From: Pseudomonadota bacterium
GTDB lineage: Bacteria > Pseudomonadota > Alphaproteobacteria > Rhodospirillales > Magnetospirillaceae
Length of the DNA: 18,895 bases
NCBI GenBank assembly: GCA_023458315.1
Contig: JAEXAH010000091.1
Location: 1 to 18,895, forward strand
Direction of reading: 5' to 3'
The position numbers and the translations under genes were made by a program. Of the stretch, positions 6,782-14,725 are shown in pieces (position 1 is the stretch's first letter; every line of letters begins with the position of its first letter). The notes beneath the pieces are model-generated. The model saw only the letters and a list, made by a program, of their open reading frames with translations. It did no database searches and was not told where the DNA came from.

Positions 6782-8356
6782 TTACAGCGGCAGCGCCTTG
6801 GGGCGGCGGACGGCGATCCACAGATGCAGCATCATGCGGGTGACTGTGGTCGCGGTGAACAGCGAGGTGGCGATGCCGATGCCCAGCGTCACCGCGAAGC
6901 CCTTGATCGGGCCGGTGCCGAAGGAATACAGCAGCGCGGCGGCGATCAGGTGGGTCAGGTTGGCGTCCAGGATGGTGGCGAAGGCGCGGTCGAAACCGGC
7001 ACGCACCGCCGACATCAGCGGCCGTCCGGAATGGAATTCCTCGCGCATGCGCTCGTAGATCAGCACGTTGGCGTCCACCGCCATGCCCATGGTCAGCACC
7101 ACGCCCGCGATACCGGGCAGGGTCAGGGTGGCCCCCAGGGCGGCCATCAGCGCGGTCAGCAGCACCAGGTTCAGCACCAGGGCCACGTTGGCCAGCCAGC
7201 CCAGCGTGCCGTAGATCACCACCATGAACAGCACCACCAGGATCAGGCCCAGGGCGCTGGCGATGGAACCGGCCTTGATGGAATCGGCGCCCAGATCGGG
7301 ACCGACGGTACGTTCCTCCATCACCTTCAGCGGCGCCGGAAGCGCACCGGCGCGCAGCAGCAACGACAGATCCTTGGCCTGCTGCACGGTGAAACCGCCG
7401 GAAATGATGCCGGACCCGCCCAGGATGGGCTCGTTCACGCGCGGGGCGGAAATGACCTTGTCGTCCAGCACGATGGCCAGCGAGCGGCCGACATTTTCCT
7501 TGGTCGCCTCGCCGAAACGCTTGCCGCCCGCACTGGTGAAGCGGAACGACACCACCGGGCGGCCGTCCTGGAAGGTGGCCTGGGAATCGGCCAGCATGTC
7601 GCCGCCCACTTCCACCTTCTTCTTGACCACATAGGCGGTGGGCAGGCCGCGCTCGGTTTCGCTGTCGGCGGCGGGCAGCAGCATGGAGCCCGGCGGCAGG
7701 CGGCCGGAACGGGCCTCTTCCGGGCTGGTGCTGTCGTCCACCATGTGGAAGGTCAGCTTGGCGGTCTTGCCCAGCAGCGACTTGATGTGGTCGGGGTCCT
7801 TGACGCCCGGCAACTGCACCACGATGCGGTCGATGCCCTGGCGCTGGATGGACGGCTCGCGCGTGCCCATCTCGTCGATGCGGCGGCGCACGATCTCCAG
7901 CGACTGTTCGACCGCCTGGTTGATGCGGCCGCGCAACGCCTGTTCGTCGTAGCGCCAGGTGACGGTGCCGTCGTCGGCCATGTCGAAGGCGGCCGAGGCG
8001 TCCAGCTTGCGCAGTTCGGGGCGGATACGGTCGCGGTCGGCGGCGTCGAGCAGCCGGACCTTGACGCCGTCACGCCCCAGGGTGCCCAAATCGGCGTACT
8101 TGACTTTTTCCTTGCGCAGCGTGCCGCGCACGCTTTCGACCAGGGAATTCAGATGTTCCTTGACGACGTAGGACGTGTCCACTTCCAGCAGCAGATAGGA
8201 ACCACCCTGAAGGTCGAGGCCCAGGCTGACCGGCTGCAACCAGGACGGAAGGCGGTCAGTGATCTCGCGCGGCATCAGGCTGGGTGCCGACCAGATGATG
8301 CCAGCCAGCGTCACCAGCAGCACCACGATGATCTTCCATTTGGGGAATTGGGCCAT
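6782..8356 (-). CDS. secD: Protein translocase subunit SecD
   Basis: A 524-residue SecD, the larger partner of SecF. It has an N-terminal helix at about 8-28, then GLDLQGGSYLLLEVD opening the large periplasmic P1 domain (to about residue 340), then five C-terminal helices. These contain GMAVDANVLIYERMREE, the conserved segment whose Asp is linked to proton use in the family. The length is on the short side for SecD but all domains are present. It lies 75 bases after yajC, and the gap holds a very stable hairpin. SecD and SecF are separate genes here, not the fused SecDF seen in some bacteria. Confidence 0.96.
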   Translation of the reverse strand: MAQFPKWKIIVVLLVTLAGIIWSAPSLMPREITDRLPSWLQPVSLGLDLQGGSYLLLEVDTSYVVKEHLNSLVESVRGTLRKEKVKYADLGTLGRDGVKVRLLDAADRDRIRPELRKLDASAAFDMADDGTVTWRYDEQALRGRINQAVEQSLEIVRRRIDEMGTREPSIQRQGIDRIVVQLPGVKDPDHIKSLLGKTAKLTFHMVDDSTSPEEARSGRLPPGSMLLPAADSETERGLPTAYVVKKKVEVGGDMLADSQATFQDGRPVVSFRFTSAGGKRFGEATKENVGRSLAIVLDDKVISAPRVNEPILGGSGIISGGFTVQQAKDLSLLLRAGALPAPLKVMEERTVGPDLGADSIKAGSIASALGLILVVLFMVVIYGTLGWLANVALVLNLVLLTALMAALGATLTLPGIAGVVLTMGMAVDANVLIYERMREEFHSGRPLMSAVRAGFDRAFATILDANLTHLIAAALLYSFGTGPIKGFAVTLGIGIATSLFTATTVTRMMLHLWIAVRRPKALPL

Positions 8357-8397
8357 GTCCGTCCCGTCGTGAAGGAAAAAACTGTGCGGGCCGTCGG

Positions 8398-8424
8398 TCG
8401 GCCCCCGTGCGGCACGGGGGCCGG
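8398..8424 (-). other. Stable intercistronic hairpin between yajC and secD
   Basis: ggcccccgtgc (8400-8410) and gcacgggggcc (8412-8422) are exact complements around one base, extendable to 8398/8424. In RNA the loop would open to about five bases (gcggc). A T-run (tttttt on the minus strand, 8376-8381) lies about 16 bases beyond, too far for a typical terminator. It may set the yajC:secD ratio through partial termination or mRNA processing. Confidence 0.5.
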
Positions 8425-8431
8425 AAACGGC

Positions 8432-8788
8432 TTACTTGTCGGCCGGGGTCTCGGCCTCGGCGGCCACCGGCTCGCTCTTCGAGACGATGTCCTGGATGGT
8501 GGCGCGCAGCACGCGGACGCGCACGCCCTCGGCGATCTCGACCACAACTTCCTTGTCGTCGACCACCTTGTTGACGGTGCCCAGGATGCCGCCCGAAGTG
8601 ACCACGCGGTCGCCGCGACGCAACTGGCTCAGCAATTCCTTGTGGGCCTTCATGCGCTTCTGCTGCGGGCGGATCATCAGGAAATAGAACACCACGAAGA
8701 TCAGGATGAGCGGCAGGAAAGCCTCGATCCCCCCGGCGATGCCGCCGGGCTGACCAGCGGCCTGAGCGAAGGCGGGTGACACGAACAT
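8432..8788 (-). CDS. yajC: Sec translocon accessory subunit YajC
   Basis: A 118-residue single-pass inner-membrane protein that associates with SecDF. The membrane helix is at about 22-40 (FLPLILIFVVFYFLMI) and is followed by the family signature IRPQQKR and then the small cytoplasmic domain with RRGDRVVTSGGILGTV. The C-terminus is Ala/Glu-rich. AAGGAG lies 6 bases before the ATG, and a promoter candidate lies further upstream. It is the first gene of yajC-secD-secF-Mth938 and is divergent from the DUF815 ATPase. Confidence 0.95.
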   Translation of the reverse strand: MFVSPAFAQAAGQPGGIAGGIEAFLPLILIFVVFYFLMIRPQQKRMKAHKELLSQLRRGDRVVTSGGILGTVNKVVDDKEVVVEIAEGVRVRVLRATIQDIVSKSEPVAAEAETPADK

Positions 8789-8827
8789 GGAGGTCTCCTT
8801 GGCAGGGATAGATCGGAAAGTCTGCGG

Positions 8828-8856
8828 AATATAGCGGCGTTGCCGGGGGATGCAAA
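8828..8856 (-). promoter_or_regulatory. Candidate sigma-70 promoter for yajC-secDF
   Basis: Read on the minus strand: TTTGCA (8851-8856), a 17-base spacer, TATATT (8828-8833). The -10 box has five of six consensus bases, the -35 has four of six, and the spacing is ideal. It would place the transcript start near 8821, about 33 bases before the yajC ATG. On the plus strand the same gap has ctataaat near 8867-8874, a possible -10 for the ATPase gene, but without a matching -35. Confidence 0.5.
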
Positions 8857-8957
8857 CCTTAACTCCCTATAAATTCTCCAGCAGCAGCCCCCTTGCGCGG
8901 TGCGGAAGGCGCACTTAACCTCGGCCTTCCCGCCCCTTTTCCCGCCACAGGACCATC

Positions 8958-9812
8958 ATGACGCCCGACACCATCGCCCTGTTGTCCCGCATCGCCGACG
9001 CGCTGGACCGGCTGGCGCCACCGCCGCCGCCCGCCCCCGACCTGGACGCGGCCGACGCCTTCGTCTGGCACGCCGACCCCGACCATCTGGAGCCGGTGGC
9101 CCACGTCAACCGCGTCGATCTGGACCTGCTGAAAGGCGTCGAGCGCCAGCGCGCCGCCCTGCTGGACAACACCCGCCGTTTCGCCGACGGCCTGCCCGCC
9201 AACAATGCGCTGTTGTGGGGGGCGCGCGGCACCGGCAAAAGCTCGCTGGTCAAGGCGGTGCACGCGGTGCTGAACGCGGAAAAGCCGGGCAGCGTGGTGC
9301 TGGTGGAAATCCACCGCGAGGACATTCCCAGCCTGCCCCGCCTGCTGCGCATCCTGAAAGCCTCGGGCCGCCGCTGCCTGCTGTTCTGCGACGACCTGTC
9401 GTTCGAAGGCACCGACGAAGCCTATAAGTCGTTGAAGGCGGTGCTGGAAGGCGGCATCGAGGGCCGTCCGGCCAACGTGGTGTTCTACGCCACCTCGAAC
9501 CGCCGTCACCTGCTGTCGCGCGACATGATCGAGAACGAACGCTCGACCGCCATCAACCCGCACGAGGCGGTGGAGGAAAAAGTCTCGCTGTCCGACCGCT
9601 TCGGCCTGTGGCTGGGGTTCCACCATGTGGCCCAGGACACCTATTTCGACATCGTCGAAGGCTATGCCGAACGCTATGGCCTGCCCATCGCCACCGGGGC
9701 GTTGCATGCCGAAGCCAACGAATGGGCGATGACGCGCGGCTCGCGCTCGGGCCGCGTGGCATGGCAGTTCATCCAGGATCTGGCCGGACGCCTGGGCAAG
9801 CCGCTGTCGTGA
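8958..9812 (+). CDS. DUF815 family AAA+ ATPase
   Basis: A 284-residue P-loop ATPase of the DUF815 family. Walker A is GARGTGKSS (88-96), Walker B is LLFCDDLSF with Asp145-Asp146, and sensor 1 is Asn181 in YATSNRRHL. The C-terminal part has the family-typical SLSDRFGLWLGFH and SRSGRVAWQFIQDL. The N-terminus has a proline run after ALDRLA. The molecular role of the family is not established as far as I know. It resembles DnaA/IstB-type AAA+ proteins, which load or remodel partners. It is transcribed opposite to its neighbours, sharing the intergenic region with yajC. There is no signal peptide. The ATG at 8958 has AGGA about 5 bases upstream. Confidence 0.9.
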   Translation: MTPDTIALLSRIADALDRLAPPPPPAPDLDAADAFVWHADPDHLEPVAHVNRVDLDLLKGVERQRAALLDNTRRFADGLPANNALLWGARGTGKSSLVKAVHAVLNAEKPGSVVLVEIHREDIPSLPRLLRILKASGRRCLLFCDDLSFEGTDEAYKSLKAVLEGGIEGRPANVVFYATSNRRHLLSRDMIENERSTAINPHEAVEEKVSLSDRFGLWLGFHHVAQDTYFDIVEGYAERYGLPIATGALHAEANEWAMTRGSRSGRVAWQFIQDLAGRLGKPLS

Positions 9813-9826
9813 CAAGGCCGTCCGGC

Positions 9827-9952
9827 TCAGCGCCGAGCCAGCCAGCGCGTCACCCACAGCGTCAGCGCGAACAGGGCGATGCCGCCAAGGATCACGCCAC
9901 CGCCGGTCAGCAGGGCCTCGAAGGGGGTCATGGTGGGGGCTGTCTCGAACAT
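9827..9952 (-). CDS. Possible 41-residue membrane peptide
   Basis: A small open frame reading MFETAPTMTPFEALLTGGGV followed by ILGGIALFALTLWVTRWLARR. It has one clear hydrophobic helix (about residues 16-35) ending in a positive WVTRWLARR tail, as expected for an inner-membrane peptide with its C-terminus inside. An alternative ATG at codon 8 (9931) gives 34 residues. Neither start has a convincing ribosome site, and a 14-bp hairpin ends 6 bases before the first ATG, which counts against it. It lies in the 184-base gap between the convergent DUF815 ATPase gene and the LytM lipoprotein gene, on the same strand as the latter. I recognise no family. Confidence 0.4.
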   Translation of the reverse strand: MFETAPTMTPFEALLTGGGVILGGIALFALTLWVTRWLARR

Positions 9953-9958
9953 GGCGCC

Positions 9959-9994
9959 AGGATCGCCCGCGCGGCGCGGGCGATCCTTGCTTTT
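9959..9994. terminator. Hairpin terminator between convergent genes
   Basis: aggatcgcccgcgc (9959-9972) and gcgcgggcgatcct (9974-9987) form a 14-bp near-uninterrupted dyad, with a practical loop of about 5 bases. It is followed on the plus strand by tgctttt. It starts 9 bases after the stop of the minus-strand lipoprotein gene (9997) and 146 bases after the stop of the plus-strand ATPase, so it probably ends one or both transcripts. The T-rich side favours plus-strand termination. Confidence 0.6.
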
Positions 9995-9996
9995 GG

Positions 9997-11100
9997 TCAA
10001 GCGTCGTCTTCGGCACCCGGGCCGAACAGCAGCAGCGCCAGATCGCCCTTGATGTAGTCGAAGGGATTGACCGCCTCGGTGCCGCGCCGCAATTCGAAAT
10101 GCAATTGCGGCTGGGTGACGTTGCCCGAGGAACCGACGGTGGCGATCTGCTGGCCGCGCCGCACCTGTTCGCCCTTGTGCACCAGAAGCTGGTCGTTGTG
10201 GGCATAGGCGGTCATCCAGCCGTCGGCGTGCTTGATCAACAGCAGGTTGCCGAAGCCTTTCAACTCATTGCCCACATAGGCAACGACACCGTTCTCGGCC
10301 GCCTTGACCGGCGTGCCGCGGGGGGCGGCGATGTTGATTCCGTCGCTGTGCTGGCCCTTGGCCATGGGGCCGAATTCGTTCAGCACCTCGCCCCGCAACG
10401 GCCAGATGAAGCCCTTTCCCGCCATGGGCGGCGGCGGCGGCGGCGGCAGTCCGGCCTGTTGCTGGGCTGTGGGTTGTTGCGCCGGAGCGGAAGGCGGCCG
10501 CGCCTCGGGCACGGTCGGACTGGTTTGCGGCGGTTCCGGCTCGGGCAGGCGGCTCATGGTGGTGGTCGGCGCCTTGGACGGCGCCCGCGCCCCACCCGGG
10601 GCGTTGGGCGAGGCGATGACCAGCGTGCCGCCGTTGGTGTTGGCCTGGGCGGTGCGGCCGGGGGCGCTGTAGGCGCCGGGAACACGCAGCCTTTCACCCA
10701 CATAGATGGTATAGGGCGCGGTCTTGCCATTGGTGCGGGCCAGGGTCTGGAAGTCCACCCCCAGTTTGCGCGCCACCAGCAACAGGGCGTCGCCCTTCTG
10801 CACCACGTATTCGCCGCTGCCGCCGGGCACCCGCAGCACCATGCCGGGATAGATCTGATAGGGCGCTTGCAGGCGGTTGGCCTCGATCAGTTCACGCACC
10901 GAGACATTGCAGCGCCGGGCGATGGAATAGACCGTGTCGCCACCATAGATGGTGACGGTGCCGCCGCAGCCGGACGCGGCAGGCCCGCGCGTCACCGGGG
11001 CGCCGCCGCCCATCATATTGGGGTCGCAGGCGGCCAGGACAAGCGGCGCCAGGGCCGCCAGCGCCAGACGTCGCACAACATGGGGTAGGAACGCGCTCAT
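9997..11100 (-). CDS. LysM/LytM (M23-fold) lipoprotein, NlpD-like
   Basis: A 367-residue lipoprotein. The signal peptide ends in lipobox LAAC (Cys25) with Asp at +2, which in E. coli keeps lipoproteins in the inner membrane. Two LysM peptidoglycan-binding domains follow (about 49-92 and 98-141), then a Pro-rich linker with seven prolines in a row, then a C-terminal LytM/M23 domain (about 235-350). The zinc site is degenerate. The usual HxGxD reads SDGIN, and the usual HxH reads QLH; only the YAH and last His remain. It is therefore probably an amidase activator like NlpD/EnvC rather than a peptidase. The frame stays open to a TTG at 11136, but the ATG at 11100 gives a proper signal peptide. 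It lies 39 bases after pcm. Confidence 0.9.
   Translation of the reverse strand: MSAFLPHVVRRLALAALAPLVLAACDPNMMGGGAPVTRGPAASGCGGTVTIYGGDTVYSIARRCNVSVRELIEANRLQAPYQIYPGMVLRVPGGSGEYVVQKGDALLLVARKLGVDFQTLARTNGKTAPYTIYVGERLRVPGAYSAPGRTAQANTNGGTLVIASPNAPGGARAPSKAPTTTMSRLPEPEPPQTSPTVPEARPPSAPAQQPTAQQQAGLPPPPPPPMAGKGFIWPLRGEVLNEFGPMAKGQHSDGINIAAPRGTPVKAAENGVVAYVGNELKGFGNLLLIKHADGWMTAYAHNDQLLVHKGEQVRRGQQIATVGSSGNVTQPQLHFELRRGTEAVNPFDYIKGDLALLLFGPGAEDDA
10427..10447. repeat. (GGC)7 trinucleotide run inside the lipoprotein gene
   Basis: Seven uninterrupted GGC units, read on the minus strand as proline codons in the linker before the LytM domain. Length changes by slippage would stay in frame and only alter the linker. 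Confidence 0.8.
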
Positions 11101-11139
11101 GCGCCGCACTATAAGGCGCAGCCCGGCCAGCGGCAAGGA

Positions 11140-11784
11140 TCAGTCCTCTTCCACCCCTTCCAGCAGGGGCACGAAACGCACAGGGCCGAGATTGTCGATG
11201 TGCAGGTCGCCGTCGGCCAGCTTGGTGATCTTCAGCAGATCCTGGTCCTGGCCGTGGGAATCGCCCAGCGGCAACACCATGATGCCGCCGACCGCCAACT
11301 GGCTGACCAGCACCGGCGGGATGTCGTGGGCGGCGGCCGTCACCATGATGCGCTCGAACGGCGCCTGTTCCGGCCACCCGCGCGAGCCGTCGCCGAACCG
11401 GCTGGTGATGTTGTGGATGCGCAATTGCTTGAAGCGTTCCTCGGCCTGCTTCAACAACGGCTTGTGCCGCTCGATGGTATAAAGGCGGCGGCACAATTGC
11501 GACAGCACGGCGGCCTGATAGCCCGAACCGGTGCCGATCTCCAGCACCTTCATGCGGTCGCCCACCTGCAACGCCTGGGTCATCAGCCCGACCACCAGCG
11601 GTTGGCTGACGGTCTGGCCGCGTCCGATGGGCAGCGCCCGGTTCTCGTAAGCCTGATCCTGGAACGGCGCCACCACGAACAGGTCGCGCGGCACCCGTTC
11701 GATGGCCGCCAGGGTCGGCGTATCGGTGACGCCCAGGCGGCGCAGCTCCATCAGCAGCCGGAGAATGCGGGCCTCGGACGTCAT
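11140..11784 (-). CDS. pcm: Protein-L-isoaspartate O-methyltransferase
   Basis: Uses S-adenosylmethionine to methylate isoaspartyl residues in damaged proteins and start their repair. The 214-residue protein has the substrate-side signature GRGQTVSQP (about residues 53-61) and the SAM-binding motif VLEIGTGSGYQAAVL (about 79-93), followed by the acidic residue in TIERH. The acidic C-terminus ends EGVEED. The size is typical. It starts 8 bases after surE. The surE-pcm-LysM/LytM lipoprotein order is the same grouping as in gammaproteobacteria (surE-pcm-nlpD), supporting the NlpD-like call for its downstream neighbour. Confidence 0.95.
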   Translation of the reverse strand: MTSEARILRLLMELRRLGVTDTPTLAAIERVPRDLFVVAPFQDQAYENRALPIGRGQTVSQPLVVGLMTQALQVGDRMKVLEIGTGSGYQAAVLSQLCRRLYTIERHKPLLKQAEERFKQLRIHNITSRFGDGSRGWPEQAPFERIMVTAAAHDIPPVLVSQLAVGGIMVLPLGDSHGQDQDLLKITKLADGDLHIDNLGPVRFVPLLEGVEED

Positions 11785-11792
11785 GGCGCCCC

Positions 11793-12581
11793 CTAGCCCG
11801 TGGCGAAAACGCCGGACAGCGCCGCCATGGTGTCGCGGTCGGTCAGATCGACCCGCAACGGCGTCACCGACACCGCGCCGCGCACCACCGCCTCGATGTC
11901 GGTGCCCTTGGTGGAACGGTCCTCGGCACGCTGGGCGCCGATCCAGATATAGGGCTCGCCGCGCGGGTCCAGCCGCTCGGCCAGGTCGTCGCCGATCTTG
12001 CGCTTGCCCTGGCGCACCACCTCGATCCCCGTCACCTTGTCGGCGGCAACGTCGGGGAAATTGACGTTCATCAGCACGTCACGGCCCCAGCCGACACTGG
12101 TCAGGCGGCGGATGATCGCGGGCGCCCAATGCTCGGCGGTGGACCAGCGCACCGGATGGTCGGGGCCGTAATATTGGGAAAAGGCGATGGCCGGGACACC
12201 CAGGATGGTGGCCTCCATGGCCGCCGCCACCGTGCCGGAATAGGTCACGTCCTCGCCCAGATTGCCGCCACGGTTGACACCGGACAGCACCAGGGTCGGC
12301 CGTTTGTCCTTCAGCACATGGTTGATGCCCAGCAGCACCGCATCGGTGGGGGTGCCGTCCACGGCGAAGCGCCGCCGCGACAACCGCCGCACCCGCAACG
12401 GGCGGCGGATGGTCAGCGAGTGACCGGCGGCCGATTGCTCGGATTCCGGCGCCACCACCCACACATCCTTGCTGAGACTGCGCGCCACCTTTTCCAGCAG
12501 CTTGATGCCGGGCGCGTGGATGCCGTCGTCGTTGGAAACGAGGATGCGGGCTTCGGACAGGTCGGCGATGGGGGCGAACAT
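11793..12581 (-). CDS. surE: 5'/3'-nucleotidase SurE
   Basis: A metal-dependent nucleoside monophosphate phosphatase of 262 residues. The metal-binding NDDG is at 17-20 (ILVSNDDGIHAPG), followed by the family motifs PESEQSAAGHS and SGVNRGGNLGEDVTYSGTV and the VDGTPTDAV loop. The ATG overlaps the serS stop by one base (TGATG), which fixes the start. It gives about 11 residues before the first strand, a little more than usual. The open frame continues upstream to 12833, but that is a shadow of serS. The stop is 8 bases before pcm. Confidence 0.96.
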   Translation of the reverse strand: MFAPIADLSEARILVSNDDGIHAPGIKLLEKVARSLSKDVWVVAPESEQSAAGHSLTIRRPLRVRRLSRRRFAVDGTPTDAVLLGINHVLKDKRPTLVLSGVNRGGNLGEDVTYSGTVAAAMEATILGVPAIAFSQYYGPDHPVRWSTAEHWAPAIIRRLTSVGWGRDVLMNVNFPDVAADKVTGIEVVRQGKRKIGDDLAERLDPRGEPYIWIGAQRAEDRSTKGTDIEAVVRGAVSVTPLRVDLTDRDTMAALSGVFATG

Positions 12582-13843
12582 CAGCGGATGACGTCCACGC
12601 CGCCCATGTACTTGCGCAGCACCTCGGGCACCACGATGGAGCCGTCGGCCTGCTGGTAATTCTCCAGCACCGCCACCAGGGTGCGGCCGACCGCCAGACC
12701 GGAACCGTTCAGGGTGTGCACCAGACGGTTGCCCTTGTCCGACTTGAAGCGGGCCTTCATGCGCCGCGCCTGGAAGTCGCCGCAATTGGAGCAGGACGAA
12801 ATCTCGCGGTAGCGCTTCTGCCCCGGCAGCCACACTTCGATGTCATAGGTCTTCTGCGAGGAAAAGCCCATGTCGCCGGTGCACAGCACGATGACGCGGT
12901 ACGGCAGGCCCAGGCGTTGCAGGATGGTTTCGGCGCATCGGGTCATGCGCTCGTGTTCCTCGCCCGACTGATCGGGATGGGCGATGGAGACCATCTCGAC
13001 CTTCCAGAACTGGTGCTGGCGGATCATGCCGCGCGTATCCTTGCCCGCCGCCCCGGCCTCGGAACGGTAGCAGGGCGTCAGCGCCGTCATGCGGATGGGC
13101 AGCGCCGATTCCTCGACGATGGTGTCGCCGTACAGATTGGTCAGCGGCACCTCGGCGGTGGGGATCAGCCAATGGCCGGTGTTGGTCTTGAACAGATCCT
13201 CGCCGAACTTGGGCAACTGGCCGGTGCCGAACAGCGCGTTGTCGCGCACCATGGTCGGCGGATTGACCTCGGTATAGCCGTGTTCCTCGGTCTGGGTGTC
13301 CAGCATGAACTGCGCCAGGGCGCGTTCCAGCCGCGCCAGCTTGCCCTTCAGCACCACGAAGCGGGCGCCCGACAGCTTGGCGGCGCCGTCGAAATCCATC
13401 AGGCCCAGGGCGGTGCCCAGCGCGTCGTGTTCCTTGGGCTCGAAATCGAACTGGCCGGGGGTGCCCCACTTGCGCAGTTCCACGTTGTGATCCTCGTCCG
13501 GACCATCGGGAACGTCGGCGGCGGGAATGTTGGGCAGCGCGGCCAGGATGGCATCCAACTGCTCGCCCAACTCGCGGTCGCGGGTTTCCAGCGCCGGAAC
13601 CTCGTCCTTGAGCTTGGCCACCTCCTCCATCACCGCCGAGGCATCCTGCCCCTGCTTCTTGAGGATGCCGATCTGCTTGGACGCCTCGTTGCGGCGGGCC
13701 TGCTTTTCCTGAAGCTGGGTCTGCACCGAGCGGCGTTCCGCGTCCAGCGCCAGGATGTCGGACGAGCAGGCGTCAAGACCCTTGCGGGCCAGACCGGCGT
13801 CGAACGCGGCGGGGTTTTCGCGAATCCACTTGAGATCGTGCAT
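12581..13843 (-). CDS. serS: Seryl-tRNA synthetase
   Basis: Charges tRNA(Ser) and tRNA(Sec) with serine. The 420-residue class II synthetase has the N-terminal tRNA-binding coiled coil (about 28-100, rich in Lys/Glu/Gln). The catalytic core has motif 2 in RGMIRQHQFWKVEM and motif 3 in NGSGLAVGRTLVAVLENYQQ. The serine-binding segment TAEVPLTNLY is present, as is the late ISSCSNCGDFQARR segment. The ATG has AGAAGG 6 bases upstream. It lies 48 bases after tatC in the same direction, with a small palindrome in the gap, and overlaps surE by one base. Confidence 0.97.
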   Translation of the reverse strand: MHDLKWIRENPAAFDAGLARKGLDACSSDILALDAERRSVQTQLQEKQARRNEASKQIGILKKQGQDASAVMEEVAKLKDEVPALETRDRELGEQLDAILAALPNIPAADVPDGPDEDHNVELRKWGTPGQFDFEPKEHDALGTALGLMDFDGAAKLSGARFVVLKGKLARLERALAQFMLDTQTEEHGYTEVNPPTMVRDNALFGTGQLPKFGEDLFKTNTGHWLIPTAEVPLTNLYGDTIVEESALPIRMTALTPCYRSEAGAAGKDTRGMIRQHQFWKVEMVSIAHPDQSGEEHERMTRCAETILQRLGLPYRVIVLCTGDMGFSSQKTYDIEVWLPGQKRYREISSCSNCGDFQARRMKARFKSDKGNRLVHTLNGSGLAVGRTLVAVLENYQQADGSIVVPEVLRKYMGGVDVIR

Positions 13844-13872
13844 GACGGGCCTTCTGGGGCAGGAAATGAAAA

Positions 13873-13884
13873 GGCTTATAAGCC
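13873..13884 (-). other. 12-bp palindrome in the tatC-serS gap
   Basis: ggcttataagcc is a perfect palindrome. On the minus strand it is followed directly by ttttc, so it could be a weak terminator or attenuator just after tatC, a short operator, or chance. As RNA it can form only about 4 bp with a TATA loop. Confidence 0.25.
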
Positions 13885-13891
13885 GTGGGGA

Positions 13892-14719
13892 TTACGAATT
13901 GAAGTCGGTTTCGTCGGCGGACGGTTCGTCATTTTCTTCCTCGTCCTCGGTTTCGGCGCGCTTTTTCTCGACAAACCGAGCGGAAAAAATAGACAACTCG
14001 TACAGCAGCACCATGGGCACCGCCAGGGCGCACTGACTGATCACGTCGGGGGGCGTGACAATGGCGGCGAAAATGAACACGCCGACGATGGCATAGCGGC
14101 GCTTTTCCGCCAATCCCTTGGCAGTGACGAGGCCGACACGGGCCAGCAGGGTCAGCACCACCGGCAACTGGAAGGCCAGACCGAAGGCGAACACCAGGGT
14201 CATGATCAGCGACAGCGATTCGCTGACCTTCGCTTCAAGCTGGATGGGCAATTCGTCGGCGCCGGGCAGCAGCCGCTCGAAGCCCAGCAGATAGGTGTAC
14301 ACCATGGGCAACACCAGGAAGTACACCAGCGCCGCACCCATGGTGAACAACACTGGCGTCGCCAGCAGGAAGGGAGCGAACGCCTTTTTTTCGTGCTTGT
14401 AGAGGCCGGGGGCGACGAAGGCCCACAACTGGCCCGCCCACACCGGGAAGCACACCACCGCCGCCGCGAAGGCCGAAACCTTGACGTAGGTGAAGAACGC
14501 CTCGGTCGGCGCGGTGTAGATCAGACGGCGCATGCCGCCCTTGGCCAGCGCGACCTTGGCATAGGGGTCCAGCAGGAAGGTGTAGATGTCGCCGGCGAAA
14601 TAGAAACACGCCGCGAAAGCGACGATAAAGGCCAGCAACGACCACAGCAGGCGCGACCGCAACTCGATCAGATGTTCGAGCAACGGCATGGTCTTGTCAT
14701 GGGAAGACGCGTTCACCAT
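13892..14719 (-). CDS. tatC: Sec-independent protein translocase TatC
   Basis: The core of the twin-arginine pathway, which exports folded proteins and recognises the RR signal together with TatB. The 275-residue protein begins with the signature PLLEHLIELRSRLLW and has six hydrophobic helices. The conserved block VWAGQLWAFVAPGLYKHEKK lies after helix 2. FAFGLAFQLPVV and the TPPDVISQ segment mark helices 4-6. The tail is unusually acidic (ETEDEEENDEPSADETD) and probably cytoplasmic. The ATG is 6 bases after tatB, with the tatB stop forming part of the TAAGGA ribosome site. Confidence 0.97.
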   Translation of the reverse strand: MVNASSHDKTMPLLEHLIELRSRLLWSLLAFIVAFAACFYFAGDIYTFLLDPYAKVALAKGGMRRLIYTAPTEAFFTYVKVSAFAAAVVCFPVWAGQLWAFVAPGLYKHEKKAFAPFLLATPVLFTMGAALVYFLVLPMVYTYLLGFERLLPGADELPIQLEAKVSESLSLIMTLVFAFGLAFQLPVVLTLLARVGLVTAKGLAEKRRYAIVGVFIFAAIVTPPDVISQCALAVPMVLLYELSIFSARFVEKKRAETEDEEENDEPSADETDFNS

Positions 14720-14725
14720 CGATCC

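Noticed and set aside
5413..6843. 476-codon open frame on the plus strand opposite secF and the Mth938-like gene
   Set aside because: Same kind of GC-driven antisense shadow; no domain recognised.
6776..8779. 667-codon open frame on the plus strand opposite secD and yajC
   Set aside because: Antisense shadow with low-complexity His/Gln/Gly content; secD and yajC are certain on the other strand.
12582..12833. N-terminal extension of surE into serS
   Set aside because: SurE similarity starts just after the ATG at 12581; the upstream part is an out-of-frame reading of serS.
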